From Chirona hameri (Eukaryota; Arthropoda; Thecostraca; Balanomorpha; Balanidae), in assembly GCA_036785665.1 (NCBI GenBank), contig JAXIVJ010001038.1, positions 55,001 to 119,000 on the forward strand: 64,000 nt of DNA, in the 5' to 3' direction. Shown in pieces: positions 36,241 to 48,632 of the stretch (within the stretch, counting starts at the first letter, position 1; every line of letters starts with the position of its first letter). Made by a program: the position numbers and the translations under genes. The notes under the pieces were generated by a model. It had not been told where the DNA came from and ran no database searches. It was given only the letters and a program-made list of their open reading frames with translations.

Positions 36241-37956
36241 TCCATCACCGAAATGACCACTTTCTCATTGACTTCCATGTTAAAGCATCACCATTTATTT
36301 CTCAAGCTTTTATCCTAACATAATCGAAACTTTCCAGAGTGTCGCCCCGGCCATCCAAAGCGTCACCCGTGTATTTGGCCATTTTAAGCACAATCACAGC
36401 ACATTTTTCCTACTTTGTTTATTTCACAAAATCTAACAATACTTTTCGGAATCGCACATTCTTAAACTGTTGAATAGGACCTGCCGCACCGTTTAAATAG
36501 CGATTTTCGTTCACTTAGGTCTGTTTGAAGCAGTATACTTTATGGTTTCTAACTACAAATCTTACAAATGAGATTTCTGTGACAACAAATAACTTAGGTT
36601 TTGATAGGTTTAGAGAAGGTAGGATAGAAAATGGTGCTGATTTAAAAAATCACAACCTAACAAAACCTAAGTGAGCCATTCGCTTGGTTCTGGAATGTCT
36701 GACATTTCTGGTGAAGCCTATACACTAAGTATGCACTTCTGTACCGTGTTAGTCATGTCTAAAAACGAAATCTGGCATTAACGCCGAGCAAAATCTTGAT
36801 AATTGTTTTTATATCGTCGTACATTTCTGGAAGCCAAATTTAATTTGAAATCGAATGGCTATCTTCGTCTTTTAATTAAAGTAATATTCTAGAAATTATT
36901 CGGGTTTTTGTGTTTTTTCAAATACAAGTTGGTTTAATATGAAAGCCCTACTTGTTATAATGCAAAACTTTCATAACACCTACTATCTATATGGTTTGGT
37001 TTCTGAGTTATAGGTAATTTTCTTTCTAAATTTGCATTAATCGAGGCAGAGTTTTGAACCACTCGTAAGGCGCCAAAGGTTATATATTATATAACAGCAG
37101 AAAGCCCATGTTTTTTTGTTGTGCAACATTGAGTTTAACTTAGCCAAAAATCCGCATTTTGAACGTGCTGTTCAGTTTCCTAAGTTGTTGCAAAAAAACA
37201 GCAAAAAACGTACTGAAACTAATGCTGTGTTTGCATGTGTTGTTCTCACTTAATACTGAAAGGCTAATAATCTACTTACCATTAAACGAAAGCCCGTTTT
37301 TCTTTCTTAATTTTATTATAAGGCTATATTTGGATTCCCGTTGTCATTTAGAACGATACTTGCAATTCATGATCATGTGTTTTGTCTTTCGGCGCATAAT
37401 TGCCGGTAGCCGCCGTGGAGTCTTCCAAATAAAATTGGAACGCAGTAAACAATCCAATCTGTCGCGTTGTTTTTCCCTTTTTTCCATAAATATGGTAGCA
37501 ATACCCAAAGCGGCTTTCTCGGCGCACTAAATACAGCTTAATACAAACAACAACAAGAAGTTTTCGGCGGCGTAACCTTCACGTGGGAAAGAGTACTTCA
37601 ACTTGGGGAGGTAATGAAGTTTCGATTTTGGCGCTATATTTGTGATTGTTAGTAGAAACTGGCTGATTTGTATGTATTGACTCTTTATGATGTCCGTGAG
37701 CAGGGGGGTGTCATCCCGGGATTCCCCATGCATTGGCTGCCGAGCGACTCAGCATTAGCGACGACGTCACTGATGCAGTGGTCCAGTCGTGGCCAGCCCC
37801 GCCGCCGCAGCTGCGCTTTCGAACGTTTTGCGGTCTTTTAACGGGTGTTGACGAGGGCGGCAATTTGAAGTCGTCGCCGTTAGATAAGTAAGTTATGTTG
37901 CAAGTCTATATTTTGAAATATTGTGTTTTTTTGGTTTGTTTAGCATATCTTGAACA
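36241..37956. other. no gene seen
   Basis: AT-rich sequence. The 123-codon plus frame at 37159-37530 has no recognisable domain and AT-rich composition, and I do not call it. Confidence 0.5.
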
Positions 37957-38453
37957 TTAAAGGGAATAGTTCACCTTTAACATGGGGTTTTGGACTGGGA
38001 TAGCAGATTTGTAGAGCAGATCTAAAAATGGTTTGTGGTGAAAGAATTACCTCTCTACGTTAAGTAATTTCGACACAGGACTAGTGGGCCCGATTTCAAT
38101 CCCGCTGTTCCGGGCCACGATCGGGGAATGAACGCTCGCCGCCGCGCCGCCGGAGGCAGGTACACTCTGGCACGTAGTCTCTGGTCACGACGCCTCGTTA
38201 ATATCCGCTCAGCCGCCCGGGCGGCGCGGCGGCCCCTTGTCAGAGACTGTACTTGGCGTCAGGCGGAGCGGGGCGGAGCCAGAACGCCAGCTGCTATCGT
38301 ACGATTTCTCGTGAAATAGAAAGATAAACTTACTTCTTTCTCCACATATATCCATCAGTTGTCCAAACCAAAGTCATATTCATAGTTTTGAGCTCAAGAT
38401 GCACCTAATGGTTTAACTTCAAGACAACTTTCAAGGTGACCTATTCCCTTTAA
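37957..38453. mobile_element. TTAA-flanked MITE, family AGGGAATAG
   Basis: Left end TTAA-AGGGAATAGTTCACCTT, right end AAGGTGACCTATTCCCT-TTAA. The 497-bp element has a GC-rich centre unlike its AT-rich ends. Partial copies of the same family lie at 52253 (left half) and 60701 (right end). Confidence 0.75.
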
Positions 38454-38482
38454 GCCAAAACAATTCCATTTGCAACATTTCC

Positions 38483-39240
38483 AGGTACCACGTATGGCCG
38501 TCTCACCCCTCAGCCAGACTAGAACAGCGTATGGCCGTCTCGCCCCTCAGCCAGATGGGGGCAGCGTACGGCCGTCTCGCCCCTCAGCCGGGTCGGGGCA
38601 GCGTATGTCCGTCTCGCCCCTCAGCCAGACCAGGGCAGCGTATGGCCGTCTCCTCCCTCAGCCGGACCGGGGCTGAGGGAAGGTATGGCCGTCTCATCCC
38701 TCAATCGGACCGGGGCAGCGAACGGCCGTCTCGCCCATCAGCCGGACCAGGGCAGCGTACGGCAGTCTCACCCCTCAGCAGGACCGGGGCAGCGTACGGC
38801 CGTCTCGCCCCTCAGCCGGACCGGTGCAGCACATGGCCGTCTCGCCCCTCAGCCAGACCAAGGCAGTGTGTGGCCGTCTCGCCCCTCAGCCGGACCGGTG
38901 CAGCATATGCCTGTCTCGCCTCTCAGCTAGACCGGGACAGCGTGGGGCAGCGAACAGCCGTCTCGCCCATCAGCCGGATCGGGGCAGCGTACGGCCGTCT
39001 CACCCTTCAGCAGGACCGGGGCAGCGTACGGCCGTCTCGCCGCTCAGCCGGACCGGTGCCGCATATGGCCGTCTCGCTCCTCAGCCAGACCGGGGCAGCG
39101 TGTGGCTGTCTCGCCGCTCAGCCGGACCGGTGCAGCGTATAGCCGTTTCACCCCTCAGTCAGACCGGTGCAGTGTATGGCCATCTCGCCAGTCGCCCGGC
39201 GCCCCTCACAAAGACCGGGGCAGCGTATGGCCGTCTCCTC
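38483..39240 (+). repeat. 37-bp minisatellite, about 20 copies
   Basis: Unit GCGTATGGCCGTCTCGCCCC plus TCAGCCGGACCGGGGCA. The period is not a multiple of three and three frames are open for long stretches (MAVSPLSQ-, YGRLAPQPD- and RPSAGPG-type repeats). These frames are artefacts of a stop-poor GC-rich unit. Some neighbouring units are longer or fused (about 38675, 38945). Confidence 0.9.
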
Positions 39241-39772
39241 TCAGCATGAATTAAGGAAGGGATATTATCCGCGGTAAACGTAATCTTAAATAGGATCGTA
39301 CCTTAGGCGCGCGCAACTATCCGTATCCCGTTCGGAATATTCGCACCGCACCGAGCCGCGTGCGGTTACAGCCGAGTCGGACCATTGCACCAGTGACGTC
39401 ACGCTAATGTTGGGCGATTGGGGTGCTAAAATCCCCGGATGACTCTACCTCTCTTATACGGCCTTGGTCTGTGAGCATGATTTTAGCTGGTTGCGTGTGG
39501 TTCACGTTGTTATATTATATTCACGGTTTATTGATCCCACTTCTGCGCCACATTCGGCGACGGCGATCATATTTCTAGGAAGCATTTTGCTTATTATTTT
39601 ATTAGTAAGCTTTTTCTAAAATAATTATATGTGAGACATTAATTTTACACTGAATATGGTGCTCCAGTCTGCAAAATGTGGCAGGTTGCAACAAGATCTT
39701 GTGACAGCTTGGGGCAGCTTTTGACCAATTTGAGGCAGCTTTTGTTTTTTGCTTAGGGCGGGGGGAATTGTT

Positions 39773-40078
39773 GCCCAGGGCGGAGTAAGATTGTGTGCAA
39801 ATTTAGGAATATACCTCTTCCCAGCTAACAATTTGATGTCACAATGTTGTGACAAGGTTGCAACACAACGTTGTAACAAGCTTATTTTGTTGACTCCTAA
39901 GAACATTGTTATGTTACCTTGCGGTGCCCAGGGCGGAGTAAGATTGTGTGCAAATTTAGAAATATACCTCTTCCCAGCTAAAAATTTGATGTCACAATGT
40001 TGTGACAAGGTTGCGACACAACGTTGTAACAAGCTAATTTTGTAGACTCCCAAGAAGAACATTGTTTTTTGACCAGAA
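39773..40078. repeat. 153-bp tandem duplication
   Basis: GCCCAGGGCGGAGTAAGATT starts at 39773 and again at 39926, and the two copies are about 95% alike. Each copy contains the palindromic CACAACGTTGT and CACAATGTTGTGACAAGGTT. Confidence 0.85.
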
Positions 40079-40533
40079 CAACCAGAACTTGATTTTTGAC
40101 AACGTTGTTACAACTTATCTGTTATCTGGGTTCACACTGCACTACTGCCAAGGAGGTAGGAAAAGAATGCATTGAATAGAAAAAACTTGTGGCCTGTGGG
40201 CACTGCCCCAAACATCTTGTCAATGTTCCTGCTATGTTTTGCAGACTGGAAGGTGCTTAAATATCCATCCTGGGGTGATTGTGCTGTATGTATCAAATGC
40301 AAATATGAGCACTTGTGAGTTGTGCATGTGGCAGCCTACACACCGACACCAGTCATATTGATATTGTATTGATAATGATATTGCATTGATATGAACACTT
40401 TGTCTGGAAGTTTTATTAGATGGTCTTTTGGCTTATATTTCTTAACAGTGCTATGCAAATTCAAATTAATGGTGATTGTGATCAAGGGAATTGAAATGAG
40501 TATTTTTCCTTTTGTAGCTTATTTTAAACTTGC

Positions 40534-41261
40534 TTAAAGGGAAATAATGACCTTTTGATTTTGTTAGTAACAATTTCTGAGGCTACCGCTATGATTTTAA
40601 AATTATTTATTTAAATTTAAGAATTAACTAAAATTATTCCCAAATTCGAAGTTGTAAGTTTGGGAACAATACAAAACAAGTACCTTATGTACTTCATGAA
40701 GGTCATTGACAAATTCGCCCTTCCATTGTTTACATCTATTGCGGCATTTTTGGAGGCTCTGTGACATTGCCGATCAAACTGAGCGCTGCTCGGACACACG
40801 CTAGTAGCACTTTCGTTCTCCATGGCAACCAGGTGTCAGCCAATGAAAAGCCAGAAAGGGATACGTTCTGGCTTTTCATTGGCTCACGCCTGGTTGCCAT
40901 GGAGAACGAAAGCGCTACTAGCAACAACTCACCACAATGGTAAGTGCGCCGAGAAGCATGACAATGCTTTGTAAACAAATCGCTGACGCTAAATAGGTCG
41001 CCGTCGATGTGCATCGATGAGCTTCCGATTTAATTGCCAGTTTTGTGTTATTGTTTGTTAGTTTTTTTGGGAAAGGACCAAAAGTACTTGCAAGTACCGG
41101 TCGTTAAAAGTGTGGAACGCTTATCAACTTTAACTTGAAATATCTTTCGGTAGGAAAGTTTTCATGCAAAATGTGATGAATTTACAATATATTTTGGTCT
41201 CGTCTGGCGATTTCAAGTGCTAACTCCGTTTTTGTGGAAAAAGGTCATTATTTCCCTTTAA
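40534..41261. mobile_element. TTAA-flanked MITE with internal palindrome
   Basis: Left end TTAA-AGGGAAATAATGACCTTT, right end AAAGGTCATTATTTCCCT-TTAA, 728 bp. The centre (40800-40922) is a near-perfect palindrome with 57-bp arms that start GCTAGTAGC and enclose about 10 bases. It is a third family sharing TTAA-AGGGA termini. Confidence 0.75.
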
Positions 41262-41895
41262 AGGAAATGGTTCACCTTGGAACATTTTGTTTTACAAACA
41301 TGCATGTTTGTATAATCACTACAGGTAGTGATTATATTTTGAAATATTATTTGTTTTATATTGTTAAAAATGGCCATACAACCTGCTGTAAAGGCCATTG
41401 CTAACACTGTTAAGCCTTGGCTCCACTATGCATTATTTGTTTAAGTTATGTGTGTCTTCTGCATGTTGTCGGGTTTTGTGTCACAGGTTCAAAGAGTAAG
41501 TTCAGCCGGTAGTAAATGTAATGTGTGAGTTACACTGGCACACCATGCAGTCCCAACTGAAAAAGTCCTAACAGTGTAGCTCACCCAACGCATTTTCTAT
41601 CAGCTGAACTTGCTCTTTGAACCTATGTAACTCAAAACCTGACAAGATGCAGAAGATGCACACAACCTCCTGAAAAATCATGCATAGTGAAGCTGAGGCT
41701 TTAGTAATGAATTAATCCCTATAATATACCTACCAATCGATAGAACCAAACAACCAATTGATCTACCAATTGATCTAACCGGATGGCTGTTGCTCATTAA
41801 CTTCTGTGAGGATATCTGCTGATTTTTACAAACACCATCCAAGATGTGTGCACCAGCCTACACAGTATGAAATGAACTGGCTATTTATCTTCCAG

Positions 41896-41981
41896 ATGTT
41901 TGCCATCTCGCATTTGTAAAAGGGGCGCCAGCGGGGAAGAAGAAAAGAGTATTTAGTGGTCTGGAAAGACTTTCCCAAAAG
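41896..41981 (+). CDS. doubtful internal exon of an unknown gene
   Basis: Acceptor ATCTTCCAG and donor AAG/GTAAGA flank 86 bp, open only in the frame starting two bases in. The product VCHLAFVKGAPAGKKKRVFS plus GLERLSQK has natural composition. It would join the short exon at 42327 in phase. No upstream partner was found. Chance splice-like sites cannot be excluded. Confidence 0.25.
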
Positions 41982-42326
41982 GTAAGAATTGCTTAAAGAG
42001 AACAAGATTGCTAATGGTTACACCAAAACCATGTGTAAAACCCTTGTCATGTGTAAACAATTCAGTTATGCAGATATCGGGACATTATATGGTATTTCTT
42101 GTAAAAATAATATGCTAGAATAATTTTAGAATAAATAAATTCCTGAAATAGGGTATTGATTAATTTTAAACATTTGCAACCATGTGCTGGTTTGTTAAGA
42201 GCATTTTGTGTACTTTTACCCAATTATTTGATTTCCCAATAGCTTCTCCTTTTTAAACAATAGCTGGCCTTTTGCTGTGCTACAAACTGGCTACTCTGAT
42301 ACCATTTCCGGTTATTTTGTTTTCAG

Positions 42327-42350
42327 TACGAACAGCTGGGAGCCTGCTAA
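42327..42350 (+). CDS. doubtful terminal exon
   Basis: Acceptor TTTTCAG with a good T-rich tract, then YEQLGAC and TAA in phase with the candidate at 41896. Confidence 0.18.
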   Translation, partial: YEQLGAC

Positions 42351-42699
42351 GAACCTTCCAGCAATATGCATCACATAGTTTCATAAGGTAAGTGGCAGGG
42401 GCAGAGGAACTCCATTTTGATTGGGTTTTGTTGATCTTGATTTGATTGGGTTTTGTTGATCTTCATTTGATTGGGTCTCCTGCTGTCTCCTGTTGCGCTG
42501 AGTACGCCCTCAGCTGGCTGCAGTGGGGGGGGGGGGGGGAGGCAGCTCCCCGCCGGAGGGATCCTCTCCACTCTGCTCTGTTCTCTTATACCATGTTCTC
42601 TGTTATGTTCTCTTACACCACCTACTGGAGAGTGGGGACAGATGTGTTCTTGGCTGTTTGGCTGGTAGTGGCTGGAGAGTGGAGGACAGATGTGTTATT

Positions 42700-45600
42700 G
42701 GCTGTTTGGCTGACAGAGCTGTACAGTGTGTGTGGTGTGATGTGACGCCCAGAGACGGCAGAGCTGTACAGTGTGTGTGGTGTGATGTGATGCCGATCAG
42801 ACGGCAGAGCTGTACAGTGTGTGGTGTGATGTGACGCCCAGAGACGGCAGAGCTGTACAGTGTGTGTGGTGTGATGTGACGCCCAGATACGGCAGAGCTG
42901 TGCAGTGTGTGTGGTGTGATGCCGATCAGACGGCAGAGCTGTACAGTGTGTGTGGTGTGATGTGACGCCCAGATACGGCAGAGCTGTACAGTGTGTGTGG
43001 TGTGATGCCGATCAGACGGCAGAGCTGTACAGTGTGTGTGGTGTGATGTGACGCCCAGAGACGGCAGAGCTGTGCAGTGTGTGGGGTGTGATGTGACGCC
43101 CAGAGACGGCAGAGCTGTACAGTGTGTGTGTGGTGTGATGCCGATCAGACGGCAGAGCTGTACAGTGTGTGTGGTGTGATGTGACGCCCAGAGACGGCAG
43201 AGCTGTACAGTGTGTGTGTGTGGTGTGATGCCGATCAGACGGCAGAGCTGTACAGTGTGTGTGGTGTGATGTGGCGCCCAGAGACGGCAGAGCTGTACAG
43301 TGTGTGTGGTGTGATGTGACGCCGATCAGACGGCAGAGCTGTACAGTGTGTGTGGTGTGATGTGACGCCCAGAGACGGAAGAGCTGCACAGTGTGTGTGG
43401 TGTGATGTGATGCCTATCAGACGACAGAGCTGTACAGTGTGTGTGGTGTGATCTGATGCCGATCAGACGACAGAGCTGTACAGTGTGTGTGGTGTGATGT
43501 GACGCCCAGAGACGGCAGAGCTGTACAGTGTGTGTGGTGTGATGTGATGCCTATCAGACGACAGAGCTGTGCAGGGTGTGTGTGTGTGTGATGTGCCGCC
43601 CAGAGACGGCAGAGCTGTACAGTGTGTGTGGTTTGATGTGCCACCCAGAGACGGCAGAGCTGTACAGTGTGTGTGGTGTGATGTGATGCCGATCAGACGG
43701 CAGAGCTGTACAGTGTGTGTGGTGTGATGTGACACCCAGAGACGGCAGAGCTGTACAGTGTGTGTGGTGTGATGTGACGCCGATCAGACGGCAGAGCTGT
43801 ACAGTGTGTGTGGTGTGATGTGACGCCGATCAGACGGCAGAGCTGTACAGTGTGTGTGGTGTGATGTGATGCCTATCAGACGACAGAGCTGTGCAGGGTG
43901 TGTGTGTGTGTGTGTGATGTGCCGCCCAGAGACGGCAGAGCTGTACAGTGTGTGTGGTTTGATGTGCCACCCAGAGACGGCAGAGCTGTACAGTGTGTGT
44001 GGTGTGATGTGATGCCGATCAGACGGCAGAGCTGTACAGTGCGTGTGGTGTGATGTGACGCCCAGAGACGGCAGAGCTGTACAGTGTGTGTGGTGTGATG
44101 TGACGCTGATCAGACAACAGAGCTGTGCAGTGTGTGTGGTGTGATGTGACGCCCTGAGACGGCAGAGCTGTACAGTGTGTGTGGTGTGATGTGATGCCTA
44201 TCAGAAGACAGAGCTGTACAGTGTGTGTGTGTGGTGTGATGTGACGCCCAGAGACGGCAGAGATGTACAGTGTGTGTGGTGTGATGTGATGCCTATCAGA
44301 CGACAGAGCTGTACAGTGTGTGGTGTGATGTGACTCCCAGAGACGGCAGAGCTGTGCAGTGTGTGTGGTGTGATGTGATGCCTACCAGACAGCAGAGCTG
44401 TACAGTGTGTGTGGTGTGATGTGACGCCGATCAGACGACAGAGCTGTGCAGTGTGTGTGGTGTGATGTGCCGCAAATCAGACGACAGAGCTGTACAGTGT
44501 GTGTGGTGTGATGTGATGCTGATCAGACAGCAGAGCTGTACAGTGTGTGGTGTGGTGTGATGTGACGCCCAGAGACGGCTGAGCTGTACAGTGTGTGTGG
44601 TGTGATGTGCCGCTCAGAAACGGCAGAGCTGTACAGTGTGTGTGGTGTGATGTGACGCCCAGAAACAGCAGAGCTGTGCAGTGTGTGTGGTGTGATGTGA
44701 TGCCTATTAGACGACAGAGCTGTACAGTGTGTGTGGTGTGATGTGATGCTGATCAGACGCCAGAGCTGTACAGTGTGTGGTGTGGTGTGATGTGACGCCC
44801 AGAGACGGCTGAGCTGTACAGTGTGTGTGGTGTGATGTGCCGCTCAGAAACGGCAGAGCTGTACAGTTTGTGTGTGTGTGGTGTGATGCCGATCAGACGG
44901 CAGAGCTGTACAGTGTGTGGGGTGTGATGTGACGCCCAGAGACGGCAGAGCTGTACAGTGTGTGTGGTGTGATGAGATGCCTATCAGACGACAGAGCTGT
45001 GCAGGGTGTGTGGTGTGATGTAACGCCGATCAGACGACAGAGCTGTACAGTGTGTGGTGTGATGTGACGCCCAGAGACGGCAGAGTTGTACAGTGTGTGT
45101 GGTGTGATCTGATGCCTATCAGACGACAGAGCTTGCAGTGTGTGTGGTGTGATGTGACGCCGATCAGACGACAGAGCTGTACAGTGTGTGGTGTGATGTG
45201 ACGCCCAGAGACGGCAGAGCTGTACAGTGTGTGTGGTGTGATGTGATGCCCAGAGACGACAGAGCTGTACAGTGTGTGTGGTGTGATGTGACGCCCAGAG
45301 ACGGCAGAGCTGTACAGTGTGTGTGGTGTGATGTGACGCCCAGAGACGGCAGAGCTGTGCAGTGTGTGTGTGTGGTGTGATGTGATGCCTATCAGACGAC
45401 AGAGCTGTACAGTGTGTGTGGTGTGATGTAACGCCGATCAGACGACAGAGCTGTGCAGGGTGTGTGGTGTGATGTAACGCCGATCAGACGACAGAGCTGT
45501 ACAGTGTGTGGTGTGATGTGACGCCCAGAGACGGCAGAGTTGTACAGTGTGTGTGGTGTGATCTGATGCCTATCAGACGACAGAGCTTGCAGTGTGTGTG

Positions 45601-46650
45601 GTGTGATGTGACGCCGATCAGACGACAGAGCTGTACAGTGTGTGGTGTGATGTGACGCCCAGAGACGGCAGAGCTGTACAGTGTGTGTGGTGTGATGTGA
45701 TGCCCAGAGACGACAGAGCTGTACAGTGTGTGTGGTGTGATGTGACGCCCAGAGACGGCAGAGCTGTACAGTGTGTGTGGTGTGATGTGACGCCCAGAGA
45801 CGGCAGAGCTGTGCAGTGTGTGTGTGTGGTGTGATGTGATGCCTATCAGACGACAGAGCTGTACAGTGTGTGTGGTGTGATGTAACGCCGATCAGACGAC
45901 AGAGCTGTACAGTGTGTGTGGTGTGATGTGCCGCCCAGAGACGGCAGAGCTGTGCAGTGTGTGTGTGGTGTGATGTGATGTGATGCCTATCAGACGGCAG
46001 AGCTGTACAGTGTGTGTTGTGTGATGTGACGCCCAGAGACGGCAGAGCTGTACAGTGTGTGTGGTGTGATGCCGATCAGACGAAATAGCTGTACAGTGTG
46101 TGGTGTGATGTGACGCCCAGAAACGGCAGAGCTGTACAGTGTGTGTGTGGTGTGATGTGACGCCGATCAGAAAAAATAGCTGTGCAGTGTGTGTGGTGTG
46201 ATGTGCCGCCCAGAGACTGCAGAGCTGTGCAGTGTGTGTGGTGTTATGTGACGCCCAGAGACGGCAGAGCTGTACAGTGTGTGTGGTGTGATGTGATGCC
46301 CAGAGACGGCAGAGCTGTGCAGTGTGTGTGTGTGGTGTGATGTGACGCCTATCAGACGGCAGAGTTGTACAGTGTGTGTGGTGTGATGCCGATCAGACGA
46401 CAGAGCTGTACAGTGTGTGTGGTGTGATGTGACGCCCAGAGCTGTACAGTGCGTGTGGTGTGATGTGATGCCGATCAGACGGCAGAGCTGTACAGTGTGT
46501 GTGGTGTGATGTGACGCCCAGAGACGGCAGAGCTGTACAGTGTGTGTGGTGTGATGTGTCGCCGATCAGACGGCAGAGCTGTACAGTGTGTGGTGTGATG
46601 TGACGCCGAGAGACGGCAGAGCTGTGCAGTGTGTGTTTGTGGTGTGACAG
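42700..46650 (+). repeat. 4-kb array of ~45-bp units
   Basis: About 88 units of the form GACGCCCAGAGACGGCAGAG plus CTGTACAGTGTGTGTGGTGTGATGT alternate with a GCCGATCAGACGGCAGAG form. Units vary mainly in GT number. Higher-order copies are visible: a 454-bp block repeats (45186 and 45640 start identical 64-codon frames), and further shared blocks lie at 43558/43874 and about 44516/44743. Frames here are artefacts. Confidence 0.93.
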
Positions 46651-46714
46651 CTGGTCGGTGTATTGATGTGTGTGGTGTCCTCGCTACCTGTCGTCTGACC
46701 GTGGTCGTGGTATG

Positions 46715-46820
46715 TCCAGGAGAGCTGTGTGTGGAGGAGGACCTCTGTGGCCGTCCCCGTTCGTCTGACCGTGGTATGTTCAGGAGAGCTGTGTGTGGAG
46801 GAGGACCTCTGTGGCAGGGT
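46715..46820 (+). repeat. short tandem duplication with acceptor-like sites
   Basis: CGTCTGACCGTGGTATGTCC followed by AGGAGAGCTGTGTGTGGAGG and AGGACCTCTGTGGC occurs twice, each with an AG before GAGAGCTG. It could be a two-copy version of the junction arrays, but no exon is established here. Confidence 0.5.
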
Positions 46821-46934
46821 ATCGTCTGACCTGACCTGTGTGTGTGTCTTCCACAACCGGTGGTGCCCCCAGCCGGTGGTGGCGGGGAAGAGAACCGTCT
46901 GACTTGACCTGACCGGTGTGCGTCCTGTGTTCAG

Positions 46935-47072
46935 CTACCAGTAGCGGCGCGTCCTGGTGGTGGTGATCAGGCCAGATCTTCCCTCCGAAGCCGCGGCGAC
47001 GGTTCAGATCTGATGCCCGCCGGTGACGATCCAGATTTGCCCTCCGGAGCAGGCGATCTAACTGGGGCCTGA
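46935..47072 (+). CDS. weak candidate alternative last exon
   Basis: After GTGTTCAG, phase 0 gives 45 codons LPVAARPGGGDQARSSLRSR..DLPSGAGDLTGA and TGA. The composition is GC-rich like the anoctamin exons. The acceptor has a poor pyrimidine tract and another AG (CTACCAG) lies 7 bases on. The following GC-rich stretch (to about 47280) is open in another plus frame. Low confidence. Confidence 0.2.
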   Translation, partial: LPVAARPGGGDQARSSLRSRGDGSDLMPAGDDPDLPSGAGDLTGA

Positions 47073-48065
47073 ACGAACGTCAGCTGCGCACCGTGGCCAG
47101 TGGTTACGTGCGCGCTGGAGCACGCCGCGGCCGCATGGCTGCCGGCGACGCTGGACGAAGTGCTGGAGCTACGTGGTGTAAAGTCAAAGAGTAATGCAAG
47201 AGGTACGGTACGGGGTGCAAGTGATGGTGCAAGTGAATTGATGATACCGGGTTCAAGTGATGCAAGTGAATGTGACTGATGTGAGTGAATTGATAATGCT
47301 TTGCACATTTTATCGGCGTTATTCGATTTGGTAACCTGTATTACCAAATCGAATAGCTTACGAGCTTAGCTATATCAAATATTGCTTTAAATATTAATGT
47401 CTGCCGTGTGTCCAGTATCCACTCGTGCGCTGTTTATGACGTCTGCCATGGCGGTCGTGGTACCAATTGAACGTCCTCCTTGTCGTGTTGGCAATTACAC
47501 CGTCGTCCGCTATCTTACCCACGCTCTTGGCGGCTGTAACGTGGTTAAGGGTCGTGCTGTGAGGGCTCGGGTCCTGTGCCCTCTCTGTCCTCCGACTGGC
47601 GTTACTCGCAAACACCGTTTCTTGTTCGGAAATACTACTTGGTATGGTAAAGCTGCTGAATCTGTTCTGTGCTGTTGCTGCTTGACTAGGCATACACCAA
47701 TACCTGCAGTATAATGCGACTGAGACGCAGTAAGGTGGGAGCTCCAAATACAGCCTAAGACGAGTATCGAGTCATTCGACGTCGATCGTAGTATAGTAAC
47801 GAATGCCATATACATTTTGTATGACTTATGAACATTAAGATAAAAACGAAAAATATTGTGAGGTTTTGTAAATTAACAAAGTGTAAACAATATGCTCCAG
47901 ATGGGCTTACAATAGCAAAACACATAGGCGACACTTTCGATGGTCGGGCGACACTTAGACCGCATCCGATTAAGTTGGGCGAGGTGGCACCGCGAGAGAC
48001 TCTTCTCTCCAGTCAAAAATACCCCCATGGGCGACATATTGGATGCTCTCAAATTAATTTACCGA

Positions 48066-48346
48066 GCCCGGGATCCAATCTGTCGCCCGGCATCCAAACT
48101 GTCGCCTAAAGTTAAGATATTCGATCCAAACTGTCGCATTTTGAGCAGTCGGAAACGCCATGCACTATACTTGTGAAAAGTGTACGTACATGACAAATTC
48201 AGACCATTTCCAATATCTCTGAACTTTCCTGAATCCATAGATATTGCATTTTGCTTCGTATGTGTCGAGCATGCATTCATATCGGCAAGGAAAGAGATCG
48301 ATGTAATCAACAGCCAAACTGTCGCCAAGTGATCCAATCTGTCGCA
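48066..48346 (+). repeat. five scattered copies of ATCCAAWCTGTCGC
   Basis: Close copies lie near 48072, 48092, 48124, 48313 and 48332, with spacings of about 20, 32, 189 and 19 bases. A looser relative (CATCCAAAGCGTCACC) is at 36353. Confidence 0.6.
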
Positions 48347-48353
48347 CTAAAAT

Positions 48354-48448
48354 AACCTAACCTAACCTAACCTCACCTAACCTCACCTCACCTCACCTCA
48401 CTTCACCTCACCTCACCTCACCTCACCTTACCTCACCTAACCTAACCC
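48354..48448 (+). repeat. (CCTAA/CCTCA)n pentanucleotide tract
   Basis: CCTAA units at both ends and CCTCA in the middle, about 19 pentamers. CCTAA is the complement of the arthropod telomere word TTAGG, so this may be a decayed interstitial telomere tract or simply a short-period repeat. Confidence 0.75.
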
Positions 48449-48632
48449 TTGGAGCCAGTTTACATATTTTTAAAGAAGTCCATCGGCCGAAGCCCAAAAT
48501 CCTCAATATGATGTGACGTTTCGGTGATTTTAAGTCATTTACGGTGATAATGTTAGTCATTTCGGTGATGGGATTAATTTATTGCCTTACTAAAATAATG
48601 CTGTTTGGTTCTCGCCTAATTTGTTTGCCTTG

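Noticed and set aside
37159..37530. 123-codon plus frame with hydrophobic start
   Set aside because: AT-rich composition, no homology recognised, lies between mobile elements.
38483..39249. Frames of 141 and 203 codons with RPSAGPGQR-type repeats
   Set aside because: Non-triplet 37-bp repeat open in several frames; no splice sites or domain.
40761..40943. 60-codon frame ending at an ATGGTAAGT
   Set aside because: It is created by the palindrome of a TTAA element; the apparent donor does not fit the phase of the next candidate exon.
42700..46650. Possible CRISPR-like array (regular units)
   Set aside because: There are no unique spacers: the whole unit repeats and drifts, and the DNA is animal nuclear. 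It is a minisatellite.
46967..47347. 126-codon minus-strand frame
   Set aside because: It shadows a GC-rich plus-strand stretch. Composition rich in Ser, Ala and Pro follows from base content.
47394..47815. Overlapping frames of 101-117 codons on both strands
   Set aside because: No domain, no clear codon bias and no consistent splice structure; opposite-strand shadows of each other.
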